A stretch of DNA of 17,602 nt from SZUA-430 sp044375275. GTDB taxonomy: Bacteria > Pseudomonadota > Alphaproteobacteria > Micropepsales > Micropepsaceae. A program made the position numbers and the translations under genes. The notes under the pieces were generated by a model. The model searched no databases and was not told the DNA's origin. It was given only the letters and a program-made list of their open reading frames with translations. The stretch covers positions 1 to 17,602 of the forward strand of contig JBILMZ010000052.1 in assembly GCA_044375275.1 (NCBI GenBank). Reading direction: 5' to 3'. Below are positions 7,089 to 15,957 of this stretch, piece by piece. Position 1 is the stretch's first letter, and each line of letters starts with the position of its first letter.

Positions 7089-9464
7089 TTACTTCCGCTC
7101 CCGCAGGCGCTCCCAGGCCAGCGCCTCGATCGTGTCGATCCGGCGCAGCACATCCCTCAGCATGACCGCAAACTGTGTCCGGCGAGCCGCCATGTTGTCG
7201 GTCATGTCGAGGAGTTTCTGGTTGCGGGCCAGCTGCAGCCCCGTCTGGAAGAGATGCTTGGAGACGGACTCGGCACTCTGGATCTTCTTCTGCAGCATGT
7301 ACTGCCGGCCGACATTGCCGCACGAGTTGAGGAATTTTTTCTCGTCGAAATGCGCGCCGGGATCATGCGCATCGAGTGTATCGGCGACGACCACATAGGC
7401 CTCGAAGAATGAGCGAAGCACGCCCGGCGCCGTGATGGGCCTCAGGGACTTGATAAGCGCATTCACCTGGTCACGCCCGCCATTCAGGGCAGCAGCCCAG
7501 CCCGGGGCCTGCAGCTTCAGTTCGCGGTCAACCGCCGCCCTGAATTCGCTCTTCTCCTTGAAGAAGAACTCGAACTTCAGGATATCGCGAAGCCGGAACA
7601 CTTCGTCCCAGAACGCGGTCTCCCGGTCGCCAGGCTGATCGACCGCCTTGAGCAGCGCGAGTTCGATCAGGGCATCATTGATGAAGAAGTGGATGATGGT
7701 GTTGCGATAGAAGGCGGCAGCCAGATGCTGGTCCGGACCGATGCTGTAAACCGTCTGCAGGCCACCGCGATGGATCGCAACGACATTGTGTCCCGCGAGC
7801 GCTTCCAGGATGCGTCGAACGGACTCGGCATCGGGCAGGCGGGCACTCGGCGCGATGGGCAGCCGGCGTCCGACGGCGAGCGCCAGGTATTCTTCAAGCT
7901 CCTCGAAGATCTCGTCCAGCGTCAGGGCGCGGCCACGGTGTGACAGCAGCACGAGTGCCGCCAGCGACGTGCCGGTGACCGGCGTGACGTCGTTGATCCG
8001 TGTCGAGACTTCGAAGGCGACCTTCTGGACTGCGATCGTATCCTCGTCGCTGTCCGACGCCCGGCCATCGGGCGGTCCAAGCATGGCGCGCAGCGAAACC
8101 GGTTCGGCGATGCGAAAATAGATACGTCCGAAAGGTTCGCGCTGCGCCCGGAAGAAGCGGACGAACCACGCCAGGTTCTCGGCCTTCTTGACGCCGCCCT
8201 TGGCTTCGGCCGCGAACTCGCTGACCTCGTGAAGCTGGTCATAGGCGATCGAGATCGGCATCAGGCTCAGGTCTTCGACGCGACCTTCCTTGTAGGCCGC
8301 AACGAGATAGTTCAGCAGCCCCAGCTTGGGCGGCAGCAGCTTGCCGGTGCGCGAGCGCCCGCCCTCGATATACCATTCAAGGCTGAACCGCTTTTCGGCG
8401 AGATAGCCCAGATACTCCCGGAGCACGAACTTGTAGACAGGATTGCTCTTGGTATCCCGGCGAATGAACACGCGGCCCGCCTTGCGCGCGATCGTGCCCA
8501 TGGGCCAGAAGGCAAGGTTGATGCCACCGAATGTAGTGGGGACCGCCAGCCTGTTGTCGGCAAAGGCGACTGATGTCACGGCTGAGTCCAGATTCGACTT
8601 GTGGCTGGGCAGGATGATGCCGGGTGCGCGCTCAAGCGCCTCCCGCGTCCGCTCGATCTGCGCCTGGTCGTAGTCAATCTGTGCACCATAGCCTCGCGTA
8701 AACAGTCCCCGGGCGAGCTGCATCATCAGGTCGATGGCAAACGGGCTATGGGCCGTCCGCAGTTCCTGCAGGTACCCCAGCGCTTCCGTGTGCACGGACT
8801 GCTCGCTGCGTTTGAGCGACGAGGCGAGTCCACTTGCCCCGTCACGAAACCGCTTCGACGCTGCGATCTGTTCCCGGACGAGGCGGGGCATCTTGTAGCG
8901 GCGTCCTATCAGCCTGTATTCGGCGCGCTCAAGGGCCAGATGCGCCTGGCGATCAACAAAGCTGGCAAAGCCTTCGGCATTGCTGATGTCGGCATCGGAG
9001 GCGGCCTTCGCGCGGTCATTCAGGTTTCCGACCGTGGCAGGCTGGGCGGCGACAAGGCGGCATCGCTCCGGCTCCGTCTGCAGGATGCGGACCTGCAGCT
9101 TCTCGCGCGGCCTGCGCGGATCGCGCAGCATGAGCAGGTCAGAGATGCGGGCAAGTCGTTCGCCCTCCAGCTCCCGCGGCAGCCAGGCAATCCGCACCGG
9201 TGCAAGGACGGCCGAGGCGTCGGACAAATGGGGCGCAAGCTGCTGCGTAAAAGTCTTTAGCTCATCCGGACGCGCCGGAAGGTTGATGTAGGATACCTGC
9301 GAAAGGTCAGTGCCTGGCGGACGCGTCTGCGCGACCCAGCGTTCGATGAACTGGCGCTCCGTGGCTGTCCGGCAATCGACCAGGAACACGATGCGCGCGC
9401 CGGCCTCGGCAGGCCAGGTAGGCAGGGGCGTCCCCTGGATCTGTGGTGAAACGGTCTCGTTCAT
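7089..9464 (-). CDS. plsB: Glycerol-3-phosphate 1-O-acyltransferase PlsB (791 aa)
   Basis: This is the long PlsB type, close to the size of Escherichia coli PlsB and mycobacterial PlsB2. Acyltransferase block I is LPSHKSNLD (285-293, catalytic H288 and D293), block II GGINLAFWPMG and FIRRD (313-337), block III YIEGGRSRTGK (365-375) and block IV LMPISIAYD (401-409). It transfers an acyl chain from acyl-CoA or acyl-ACP to position 1 of glycerol-3-phosphate at the inner membrane, the first step of phosphatidate synthesis. The ATG at 9464 overlaps the gpsA stop by 4 bases (ATGA), so the supplier of glycerol-3-phosphate and its user are translationally coupled. The large N- and C-terminal regions outside the catalytic core are retained, and no damage is seen. 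Confidence 0.95.
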   Translation of the reverse strand: MNETVSPQIQGTPLPTWPAEAGARIVFLVDCRTATERQFIERWVAQTRPPGTDLSQVSYINLPARPDELKTFTQQLAPHLSDASAVLAPVRIAWLPRELEGERLARISDLLMLRDPRRPREKLQVRILQTEPERCRLVAAQPATVGNLNDRAKAASDADISNAEGFASFVDRQAHLALERAEYRLIGRRYKMPRLVREQIAASKRFRDGASGLASSLKRSEQSVHTEALGYLQELRTAHSPFAIDLMMQLARGLFTRGYGAQIDYDQAQIERTREALERAPGIILPSHKSNLDSAVTSVAFADNRLAVPTTFGGINLAFWPMGTIARKAGRVFIRRDTKSNPVYKFVLREYLGYLAEKRFSLEWYIEGGRSRTGKLLPPKLGLLNYLVAAYKEGRVEDLSLMPISIAYDQLHEVSEFAAEAKGGVKKAENLAWFVRFFRAQREPFGRIYFRIAEPVSLRAMLGPPDGRASDSDEDTIAVQKVAFEVSTRINDVTPVTGTSLAALVLLSHRGRALTLDEIFEELEEYLALAVGRRLPIAPSARLPDAESVRRILEALAGHNVVAIHRGGLQTVYSIGPDQHLAAAFYRNTIIHFFINDALIELALLKAVDQPGDRETAFWDEVFRLRDILKFEFFFKEKSEFRAAVDRELKLQAPGWAAALNGGRDQVNALIKSLRPITAPGVLRSFFEAYVVVADTLDAHDPGAHFDEKKFLNSCGNVGRQYMLQKKIQSAESVSKHLFQTGLQLARNQKLLDMTDNMAARRTQFAVMLRDVLRRIDTIEALAWERLRERK

Positions 9465-10462
9465 CCCGGGTCAGCTTCCGAACCTGCAGCCCGTTTGAGC
9501 AGGCCGCGAAAGGCTACCTGGGCCGTCTTTCCTTCGTTGATCACGCCATTCACTTCGGAGGCAATCGGCATTTCGACACCATACTCCTCGCCCAACTGCA
9601 GCACGGTCTTGGCGGACTTCACGCCTTCCGCCACTTGGCGCATCCCGGCGAGGATGTCGGCGATCTTGCGGCCCTTGCCAAGTTCAAAACCCACCGTTCG
9701 ATTGCGGCTTTGCGGACTGGTACAGGTTGCGATCAGGTCGCCAATACCGGCGAGCCCGGCAAAGGTCTCGGTGCGGCCACCCATGGCAACGCCCAGCCGC
9801 GTGATCTCGTTCAGCGCGCGCGCGATGACGGCGGAGCGTGTGTTTTCTCCGGCCCCCGCGCCATCGCCCATGCCCGCGGCAATCGCCATGACATTCTTCA
9901 GCGCGCCGCCAAGTTCGCAGCCTGCCACGTCGGTGTTCGTATAGACGCGGAACAGGCCGGTCTTGAAGATGGCCTGCAGTTCCTGGACGATCACTTCGTC
10001 CTCCATCGCGATGACGCTGGCAGCCGCATAGCCCGCCATGACTTCACGCGCGAGGTTCGGCCCCGAGAGCACGCCCGCCGGATGGCCCGGAAGTTCCTGC
10101 TTGATCACCTGCGTCATGCGCAGCTTCGTACCGAGCTCAAGTCCCTTCGAAAGGCTGATCAGCGGAACCCAGGCGCGAATGTGCTTGCCGACCTCACGCG
10201 CCGTCTCGCGCATGGCCTGGGACGGGACGCCCATGATGACGACATCCGCATCCCGCACGGCTTCCTCGATCGATGTCGTGGCGCGAAGCGCCTGGGGCAG
10301 GCGCGCGCCGGGAAGGTATCGTTCATTGGTATGGCGCGTGTTGACCTCGTCAACGGTCTCCGGCGAGCGGGCCCAGATGACGGCGGGCACATTGCGCGCG
10401 ACGAGGCAGGCCACTGTCGTGCCCCATGATCCGCCTCCCAATACCGCTGCTCTTATTCTCAT
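9461..10462 (-). CDS. gpsA: NAD(P)H-dependent glycerol-3-phosphate dehydrogenase GpsA (333 aa)
   Basis: The dinucleotide-binding loop GGGSWGTT spans residues 9-16. SLSKGLE (103-109) and GALKNVMAIAAG (186-197) contain the two catalytic lysines, K106 and K189. RNRTVGFELGKG and VAEGVKSA are further family signatures. The enzyme reduces dihydroxyacetone phosphate to sn-glycerol-3-phosphate in the cytosol and so feeds PlsB, encoded immediately downstream with a 4-base overlap. The length is standard. The ATG at 10462 lies at the expected distance from the glycine loop; the ribosome binding site is weak. The gap of 74 bases to the upstream esterase gene leaves room for an internal promoter, but co-transcription is also possible. 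Confidence 0.96.
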   Translation of the reverse strand: MRIRAAVLGGGSWGTTVACLVARNVPAVIWARSPETVDEVNTRHTNERYLPGARLPQALRATTSIEEAVRDADVVIMGVPSQAMRETAREVGKHIRAWVPLISLSKGLELGTKLRMTQVIKQELPGHPAGVLSGPNLAREVMAGYAAASVIAMEDEVIVQELQAIFKTGLFRVYTNTDVAGCELGGALKNVMAIAAGMGDGAGAGENTRSAVIARALNEITRLGVAMGGRTETFAGLAGIGDLIATCTSPQSRNRTVGFELGKGRKIADILAGMRQVAEGVKSAKTVLQLGEEYGVEMPIASEVNGVINEGKTAQVAFRGLLKRAAGSEADPG

Positions 10463-10536
10463 TGCTCGCAGTATTGGCGTGGAACCCGGCGAACCGCAAG
10501 GGAGACCCTGCGTTTTCCCTCAGCGGCAGGCAGCAT

Positions 10537-11547
10537 TCACGATGACAGGGCCTTGGCAAGGCAGGGCAGGCTCACATCCATCCGATAGTCCACGGACGAA
10601 TGATTGTCCGGAAACTCCTCGTACACATGGGATATGCCCAATTGTGCAAGTGCACGGTGAAGACGCCGGGCTCCGTAAATCAGGTTGTACTGGTCGACGT
10701 CGCCGCAATCGATGTAGAGCGCCTTCAGCTTTGAAAGCCCCTGGCCGCGGCTCCGCACCATCACGACCGGGTCCCAGTTGAGGAAGTTCTGCCAACGCTC
10801 GGGGATGATCTCGCAGGTCTCCGGGTCGACGGGCAGGCGCACACCCATATAGGCCGAAGGATCGGGGTCATAGGTCGCGCACATGGCCAGAATCATCAGC
10901 ACATGCGTATCGGAGTCGCTGGGCTTGCGCTTGGCGTGGAAATTCGTGAGCCAGGTCTTGATGTCGTAACTCACGGGCGCAAGCGACCGAAGCACGCCCG
11001 GAAAGTCCGGCAGGTAGACAAGCTCGAACGCCATGTCCCCGGAATGGCAGGCAGCCGCACTCCAGAAGTCCGGGTACAGCATCGCATGCGCAATGGCGCC
11101 ATAGCCGCCGGAGCTCTTTCCGAAGAGCCCGCGCCGTCCGGTGCCCCCGCAGGAAAACCGGCTCTCGACCAATGGAACGGCTTCCTTCAGCAGGAAGTCC
11201 GCCCAGTTACCCATGGCCGACGAGTTGATGTACTGGTTGCCGCCCAGCCTGGTGAAGCAGTCCGGGAACGCCACGACGACCGGCGGCATCGCGCCCGACG
11301 CGATGAGCCTGTCCAGCCGCTCAGGCACGTTCTCGCCGAAATTCTTCCAGTTCGTGTGGGCGGGCCCGCCAGCGGTGAAGCCAACAATGTCGACCAGCAG
11401 CGGCAGATCCTTGCCGTCATGGCCATGAGGCACATAGACGTCGATCATGCGCCGTGAGGGATCGCCCAGCAGGTTGCCCTTGAGCACGTCGCTGTCGATC
11501 CACAGACGATGGACGGTACCGGCGGGAATGCTGTGGTCTTTTCTCAT
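10537..11547 (-). CDS. Esterase-D/enterochelin-esterase-like alpha/beta hydrolase (336 aa)
   Basis: An alpha/beta hydrolase fold is indicated by the nucleophile elbow GKSSG (143-147, Ser145) followed by GYGA, a probable acid in CGDVDQY (D283 or D285) and the catalytic His in DNHSS (H316). RRMIDVYVPHG (32-42) near the start resembles the esterase-D/Fes-like family, which acts on esters such as siderophore trilactones, S-formylglutathione or mycolates. No signal peptide is visible, so the enzyme is probably cytosolic. Its ATG overlaps the end of the acylase gene by 4 bases, indicating tight co-expression and possibly sequential hydrolysis of one substrate. The substrate cannot be read from the sequence. 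Confidence 0.88.
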   Translation of the reverse strand: MRKDHSIPAGTVHRLWIDSDVLKGNLLGDPSRRMIDVYVPHGHDGKDLPLLVDIVGFTAGGPAHTNWKNFGENVPERLDRLIASGAMPPVVVAFPDCFTRLGGNQYINSSAMGNWADFLLKEAVPLVESRFSCGGTGRRGLFGKSSGGYGAIAHAMLYPDFWSAAACHSGDMAFELVYLPDFPGVLRSLAPVSYDIKTWLTNFHAKRKPSDSDTHVLMILAMCATYDPDPSAYMGVRLPVDPETCEIIPERWQNFLNWDPVVMVRSRGQGLSKLKALYIDCGDVDQYNLIYGARRLHRALAQLGISHVYEEFPDNHSSVDYRMDVSLPCLAKALSS

Positions 11548-13769
11548 TGTGCTTGTTCTTCTTTCCGGCCTGGCCTGTATTCGCGTGAGAGGTGCTTGCG
11601 CAGTTCGGCTTCGTCCATCCAGATCGGCTTGAATGCCTCCTTCAGGAAGATCGGCGACTGGTCGGCATAGTGGGGCGATGTCTCGTCGAGCGTGGCCGAC
11701 CCGAACTGGTGGATGCCTTCGGCCTTCATGTTGCCCTTCGGATCCCAGTCGACGATGTAATAGAGCGTATCGCCTTTGGCGGCTGTGAACGTGCCATCAG
11801 GACCGACTTCGACCGAGGCCTCGAAATCGCGAAGGACATCCGGGCCACCATTCGCCGGCGCGTCGAGCTTGCCACGGCGGAAGCGGTTGACCTCGCCCCA
11901 TGCGGGATCGAGGCGGCCAAAGTGCTTCATCAGGGTCTGCGCCGCCTTGCGCAGCGCCTCGACGGCATCACCCGCCGGCTTGCCGGCGAAGGTAGGAACA
12001 ACGACCGGCAACCCCGTCATGACGGCAAGCGCGGCGCCCCGGTTCGCGGCATCCGTGGACATGTCATAGCTGCGCAGGATCGCCTGTGCCTGCGCAAGCA
12101 GCGCCGCATCCGGGTCCTTCGAGAAGTCCTTCGCCACCAGGTCACGGATGACACCCGCGAGCACGGAGCGCTGCGAGTACAGCTTGTCGAACTTGATCGC
12201 GCGGAACTCCTCCGCCGAAATCGACGTGTCAGCCGCCAGCAACTCCTCGAAGCGCAGGCCCCGGTTCGTGACGCGGTCCTCGATACCGAACGTTGCCGGA
12301 AACGCCTCGCGCTTCAGGTTGTCGGCCGCATCGCTCGCCATGAACGGATGGTTGTTCGCATTGTACACATAGCCGGACTTTGGCGCGACGATCTTGGGCA
12401 CATCGGCGAACGGATGATAGGCAGTCCAGAGCGTTCGGGACGTATCGCCCGGAAGGTATTTCTGCCAGTCATATGCCGGATCGCGCACGGGCGACACGCT
12501 GTTGTAGACATAGGCAACGCGCCCCGTGGCATCGGCATAGGTGAAGTTGAAGCTCGGGATGGCCTGCAGCTCGAGCGCCTTGACGAAGCTGTCCCAGTCC
12601 TGCGCCTTGTTGAGCGCGCGATAGCCTTCCACCTGGTTGATGCGGTCAATGCCTGCAAAGCGGATGGCATAGGTGCCATGGGGCTGGCGCATCACGGGGC
12701 CATATTTCGACCAGAGCACCTCGCGCTTCACGCGGATGGCAAGCGGACCCAGCACGCGCAGCGCGATGACGGCGTCACTGCGCTCGAAGTCGATCCACTG
12801 TCCGTCAAACCTGTACTGGTTCGGATTGTCCGGGTTGAGCGTCATGACAAACACGTCGACGAGGTCCGGCGTGTTGACGGTGTTGGCCCAGCCAAGCTTC
12901 GGCCCGAAGCCGTGATTGATGAAGGGCGAGGCTGGAAAGAGGCCGCCGGCAATGTCGAGGCCTTCGTCTGACTTCAGCCGCGCCTCATACCAGGCCAGCG
13001 GGCCGGTATAGGGCTGGTGCGAATTGATAAGGAGGCGCGTGTGCCCGTCCGCTGAACGCGAAGGCGCCACCGCCATCGCATTCGAGCCGGAGCCTTGCGG
13101 CATGCTGACTTCATGCTGGCGCGTCGGTTCGAACAGTTCGCGCAACTGTCGGTCAAAGCCGAAGAAGAGCGGCAGGAAGAACGAGAAGCCGGCCGTGATC
13201 TCTTCCGGCGTCACCGGCGTGAAGCCCGGCAGCACCTTGTCCGGATGTTCCGACGCATAGAGGTTGAGGCCGTCTGCATAGGCCACAAGCGACGCATGCG
13301 TCCCGGCGCTGATCAGGCCGCGCGCGATGTTGTCCTGGTACTGCGCCTCGACGCGTGAACGCACCTTGAGCAGCTGCACCAGATAATCGGTGATGGCGGG
13401 ATCGCCAGCTTGCACGGTCATCACGTCACCCACGCCAACGGCCCGCGTCAGCGCGTTGAGGAGGCGAGGGGCCTGGTTCTGCGTGACAGCCATCCGACCG
13501 CGACTGGTCATGACCGATTGCTGGATGGTCAGGAAGTCGTCCTCGGCATGCGCATAGGCGAGGCCGAAGGCGACATCCGCGTCGCGCTTGCCGTACACGT
13601 GCGGCACACCAAACGTGTCGCGCATGACGCGCACTTCATAGTTCTTGCCATTCTCGCGATGGGCGCTCCAGTCCGTGGAGCCAACGATTTCCGGGTCGAG
13701 CAGGGCCGCCACGAGAACAACAAGGGCGGCAATCAGGCCGCCGCCCCACAACATCAGCTTTCGCAACAT
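11544..13769 (-). CDS. Penicillin-amidase-family acylase (Ntn hydrolase), membrane-anchored or exported (741 aa)
   Basis: The autocatalytic processing site is QGSGSNAMAV, where cleavage before Ser229 would free the N-terminal nucleophile of the beta chain. RDTFGVPHVYGKRDADVAFG at residues 50-69 is the classic alpha-chain motif, and further family blocks follow (INSHQPYTGP, INHGFGPKLGWANTVN). Family members hydrolyse beta-lactam side chains, N-acyl-homoserine lactones or other amides, and this subgroup cannot be resolved by eye. The ATG at 13769 opens a Leu/Ala/Val-rich helix at about residues 8-24, an uncleaved anchor or signal, placing the enzyme in the periplasm. A GTG 69 bases upstream (13838) would add 23 residues and overlap the preceding gene, so it is disfavoured. 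The lipoprotein gene ends 26 bases upstream and the esterase gene overlaps downstream. Confidence 0.93.
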   Translation of the reverse strand: MLRKLMLWGGGLIAALVVLVAALLDPEIVGSTDWSAHRENGKNYEVRVMRDTFGVPHVYGKRDADVAFGLAYAHAEDDFLTIQQSVMTSRGRMAVTQNQAPRLLNALTRAVGVGDVMTVQAGDPAITDYLVQLLKVRSRVEAQYQDNIARGLISAGTHASLVAYADGLNLYASEHPDKVLPGFTPVTPEEITAGFSFFLPLFFGFDRQLRELFEPTRQHEVSMPQGSGSNAMAVAPSRSADGHTRLLINSHQPYTGPLAWYEARLKSDEGLDIAGGLFPASPFINHGFGPKLGWANTVNTPDLVDVFVMTLNPDNPNQYRFDGQWIDFERSDAVIALRVLGPLAIRVKREVLWSKYGPVMRQPHGTYAIRFAGIDRINQVEGYRALNKAQDWDSFVKALELQAIPSFNFTYADATGRVAYVYNSVSPVRDPAYDWQKYLPGDTSRTLWTAYHPFADVPKIVAPKSGYVYNANNHPFMASDAADNLKREAFPATFGIEDRVTNRGLRFEELLAADTSISAEEFRAIKFDKLYSQRSVLAGVIRDLVAKDFSKDPDAALLAQAQAILRSYDMSTDAANRGAALAVMTGLPVVVPTFAGKPAGDAVEALRKAAQTLMKHFGRLDPAWGEVNRFRRGKLDAPANGGPDVLRDFEASVEVGPDGTFTAAKGDTLYYIVDWDPKGNMKAEGIHQFGSATLDETSPHYADQSPIFLKEAFKPIWMDEAELRKHLSREYRPGRKEEQAQ

Positions 13770-13795
13770 GCCCCTGAAACTTCCCTCGCGGCCAA

Positions 13796-14404
13796 TCAGC
13801 GTCCGTTGCAGTCTATCGGATCGCCCGCCCAGGTACACTTGTCTTCCGAAGATTCAGGCTTTTGATTGCCCGCGATGGCGCGGATGCCGTCCCCAACGGT
13901 TCGCCAGGCCAAGGCTTCCTGCTCGCGTTCCTTGTCGAGTTGCGCCTGCCGTGCCTCGGCAATGCTGCCTTCAGCCTCAAGCGCCGCTTCCTGGTAGAGC
14001 CTGTTGGCGGCCCCGAACGTGATCTTGCGCTTGATGAGGTCGGCCGTGACAAGGTCGAGCTTCAGCGCAAGCGCCTTGCGGGCGGCCGTCTGCGCGGGCC
14101 AGTGATCCTTCGCCACCACATGCATCCTGTCCCTGCACGCGACCTGGTCGCGGGACAGCGCCTTGATGGCTTCGACCTCGCGCGCGCTTGGCTGGACATC
14201 AAGCGCGAGCATCTCCGGCGTGATCTCGCCGGGGCTGACGACCGGAACCTTGCCGAGGATCGGCTGGATGGCGGGATTGCTTCGCCGCGCTTCACAGAAG
14301 TCGGCCGCGCGGCCTTCGTCGAAATCGGCGACATAGCTGCGCACCATGGTGCAGCCTGACAGAAGAGCGCCTGCCATGGCGATCGCAAGGATCCTGTGTC
14401 CCAT
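13796..14404 (-). CDS. Lipoprotein of unknown function (202 aa)
   Basis: A short signal peptide ends in a lipobox, LLSGC, with the lipidated cysteine at position 18; the next residue is Thr, not Asp, which favours outer-membrane sorting. The mature part is mostly charged and helical (Ala/Glu/Lys/Arg-rich, about 75-180) and carries three further cysteines besides C18. The ATG at 14404 is preceded by GGGGGA about 4 bases upstream. It is the first gene of the acylase-esterase run, 26 bases before the acylase start, and a possible -10 (TACAAT on the minus strand, 14422-14417) lies just ahead without a good -35. I recognise no family. Confidence 0.82.
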   Translation of the reverse strand: MGHRILAIAMAGALLSGCTMVRSYVADFDEGRAADFCEARRSNPAIQPILGKVPVVSPGEITPEMLALDVQPSAREVEAIKALSRDQVACRDRMHVVAKDHWPAQTAARKALALKLDLVTADLIKRKITFGAANRLYQEAALEAEGSIAEARQAQLDKEREQEALAWRTVGDGIRAIAGNQKPESSEDKCTWAGDPIDCNGR

Positions 14405-14530
14405 GTTCCCCCGGGGATTGTATGAACTTCACCAGCCGGAAGAATGAAACGCCACCTTTTCTCCCTAAACAAGAGCGAAGCGTCTCGAAATGGCGGCGCG
14501 CTTGCAGCCGATTTCTGTTGATGGCCACTA

Positions 14531-14556
14531 GGATTGGTGGTGCGTGCAGCCAATCC
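14531..14556. other. Inverted repeat in the divergent lipoprotein/exported-protein gap
   Basis: GGATTGG (14531-14537) and CCAATCC (14550-14556) are a perfect 7-bp pair with a 12-base loop, roughly in the middle of the 264-base divergent region 14405-14668. It could be a shared operator or a transcript hairpin. Nothing else convincing was seen in that gap. Confidence 0.25.
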
Positions 14557-14668
14557 GCTGAAATCGTGTGATTGCGGCCACAAGATGTAGCACGTTGGCC
14601 AGGCGAACTTGCGGTGGCAGCGGAATCGTCTGATCCTCCGCCGCAATCGCGTCAAAGGGGAATCTGTC

Positions 14669-15856
14669 ATGAAAATCGCTGTTGCCGCCGCCGTCGCGGT
14701 TCTCGCCGTCACTGCACCGACGGCCGAGAAGCCGCCCGCGTTCCAGGCCTCCAGCGTGCTCGGCGCGGATTCCAAGGGCCCGAACTGGACCGTGTCCCCG
14801 GAAGTACGCAGCGACGGCTTCGTCCGCCTCTATACGGTGGAGACCAGCTACGGGAAGTTCCAGGTGAACGGCCACCGCCGCATGCAGGACCGGCTCCAGG
14901 AACTCCGCGCGCTCACCGTGCTTGAGGAAATGTCCGACACAAAGGCCTTCGCCGATGCCCTGGGCAGCGCCGGCCTCGCCCCCATCAAGTTCGGCCGCGA
15001 CCTGATCCTCGATCCGGTCGAGACGACAGGCAATCTCTTTTCGGGCATCGCCGGCATGTTTGACCGCACCGTGTCCGAGGTCGAGCACTCGGACGCGAGC
15101 CGCGATGGCTTCGTCGAAAGCGTGACCGGCGTGAAGAAGGCGATGCGCGAGCTCGCCTTCGAGCTGAAGGTCGATCCCTACACCGACTTCACGCCGCTGC
15201 AGGAAGGCCTCGTGGACGTGGCCCGCGTGATGGCAGCCGGCAACCTGTCGGTCTCGGCAGCGATCTCGGCCATCCCGGGAGGTGCCGGCATCGCGGTGTC
15301 GGCGACGTCAACGGCATCAGGCCTCGCCAATCCCATCCGTGACAAGACATCCGCCGAGATCGCAGAACTCGTCACGGTCAGGCTCAAGGCCCTGAACGTG
15401 GCAGAGGATGTGATCGAGCATTTCGTGGAGAACACGGCCTATTCGCCCGGCGACCTCTATGTGATCGCGGAAGCGCTGACGACGCTCGGCGCAGCGAACG
15501 CCGACGCCTATGTGCGCCTCGCCGCCGCCGTGCAGAGCGACGACGCGGCGAAGTTCAACCGCTACCGGGCCGAGCTCCTCGCCCGCAAGTCGGCGAGCCT
15601 CGGAAACCTGAAGGAGTTCTACGCCGTGCGCGAGTTCGCGCTGAACCGCGACGCAAAGGGAACGCTCGTGGCCGCGTTCCCGTTTGACGGCCTGGCCTGG
15701 ACCGAGACGGTCGAGCGCTCCGTCGGCGCGATCAGCCAGGAGCTCGCCACCCGCGGCGAGACGCGTCCCCCCGTCTTCGCGACGACCGGCAAGCTCACGC
15801 CCCGCGCGGAAGCCGAGCTGAAAAAGCGCGGCTGGAAGCTGGTGTCGCTGGATTAA
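14669..15856 (+). CDS. Exported protein of unknown function (395 aa)
   Basis: The ATG at 14669 has AAGGGG about 8 bases upstream. It begins with MKIAVAAAVAVLAV, a Sec-type signal, so the product is probably periplasmic or envelope-associated. An earlier in-frame start would add 20 basic residues ahead of the signal and is rejected. Recognisable pieces are a helical region with KAMRELAFELKVDPYTDFTP (157-176), a pattern seen in some uncharacterised exported proteins, then a small-residue hydrophobic stretch (about 186-221, Ala/Ser/Gly-rich) that could insert in a membrane. The end (ATTGKLTPRAEAELKKRGWK) is short and basic. I do not recognise the family. It is divergent from the lipoprotein gene and 101 bases upstream of the surface-antigen-like gene. 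Coding quality is high, so it is a real gene. Confidence 0.82.
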   Translation: MKIAVAAAVAVLAVTAPTAEKPPAFQASSVLGADSKGPNWTVSPEVRSDGFVRLYTVETSYGKFQVNGHRRMQDRLQELRALTVLEEMSDTKAFADALGSAGLAPIKFGRDLILDPVETTGNLFSGIAGMFDRTVSEVEHSDASRDGFVESVTGVKKAMRELAFELKVDPYTDFTPLQEGLVDVARVMAAGNLSVSAAISAIPGGAGIAVSATSTASGLANPIRDKTSAEIAELVTVRLKALNVAEDVIEHFVENTAYSPGDLYVIAEALTTLGAANADAYVRLAAAVQSDDAAKFNRYRAELLARKSASLGNLKEFYAVREFALNRDAKGTLVAAFPFDGLAWTETVERSVGAISQELATRGETRPPVFATTGKLTPRAEAELKKRGWKLVSLD

Positions 15857-15957
15857 CGGGCGCGCGCCTGTGACGGAAGTCACGGGCCAAACCCCTCGTT
15901 TCCGCCACAAACCGGGCGTATATTGAACCGGTAACATCACGCTTGGGAGAAGTCGAC

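Noticed and set aside
9443..10429. 328-codon plus-strand frame opposite gpsA
   Set aside because: It is antisense to gpsA, whose catalytic motifs are intact; no domain was seen.
11592..12971. 459-codon plus-strand frame opposite the acylase gene
   Set aside because: Its size is impressive, but it is an antisense shadow of a conserved Ntn hydrolase with Arg/His/Asp-rich random composition.
15870..15883. GTGAC-GGAA-GTCAC hairpin after the 395-residue protein gene
   Set aside because: The stem is only 5 pairs with no T-run; too weak to call a terminator.
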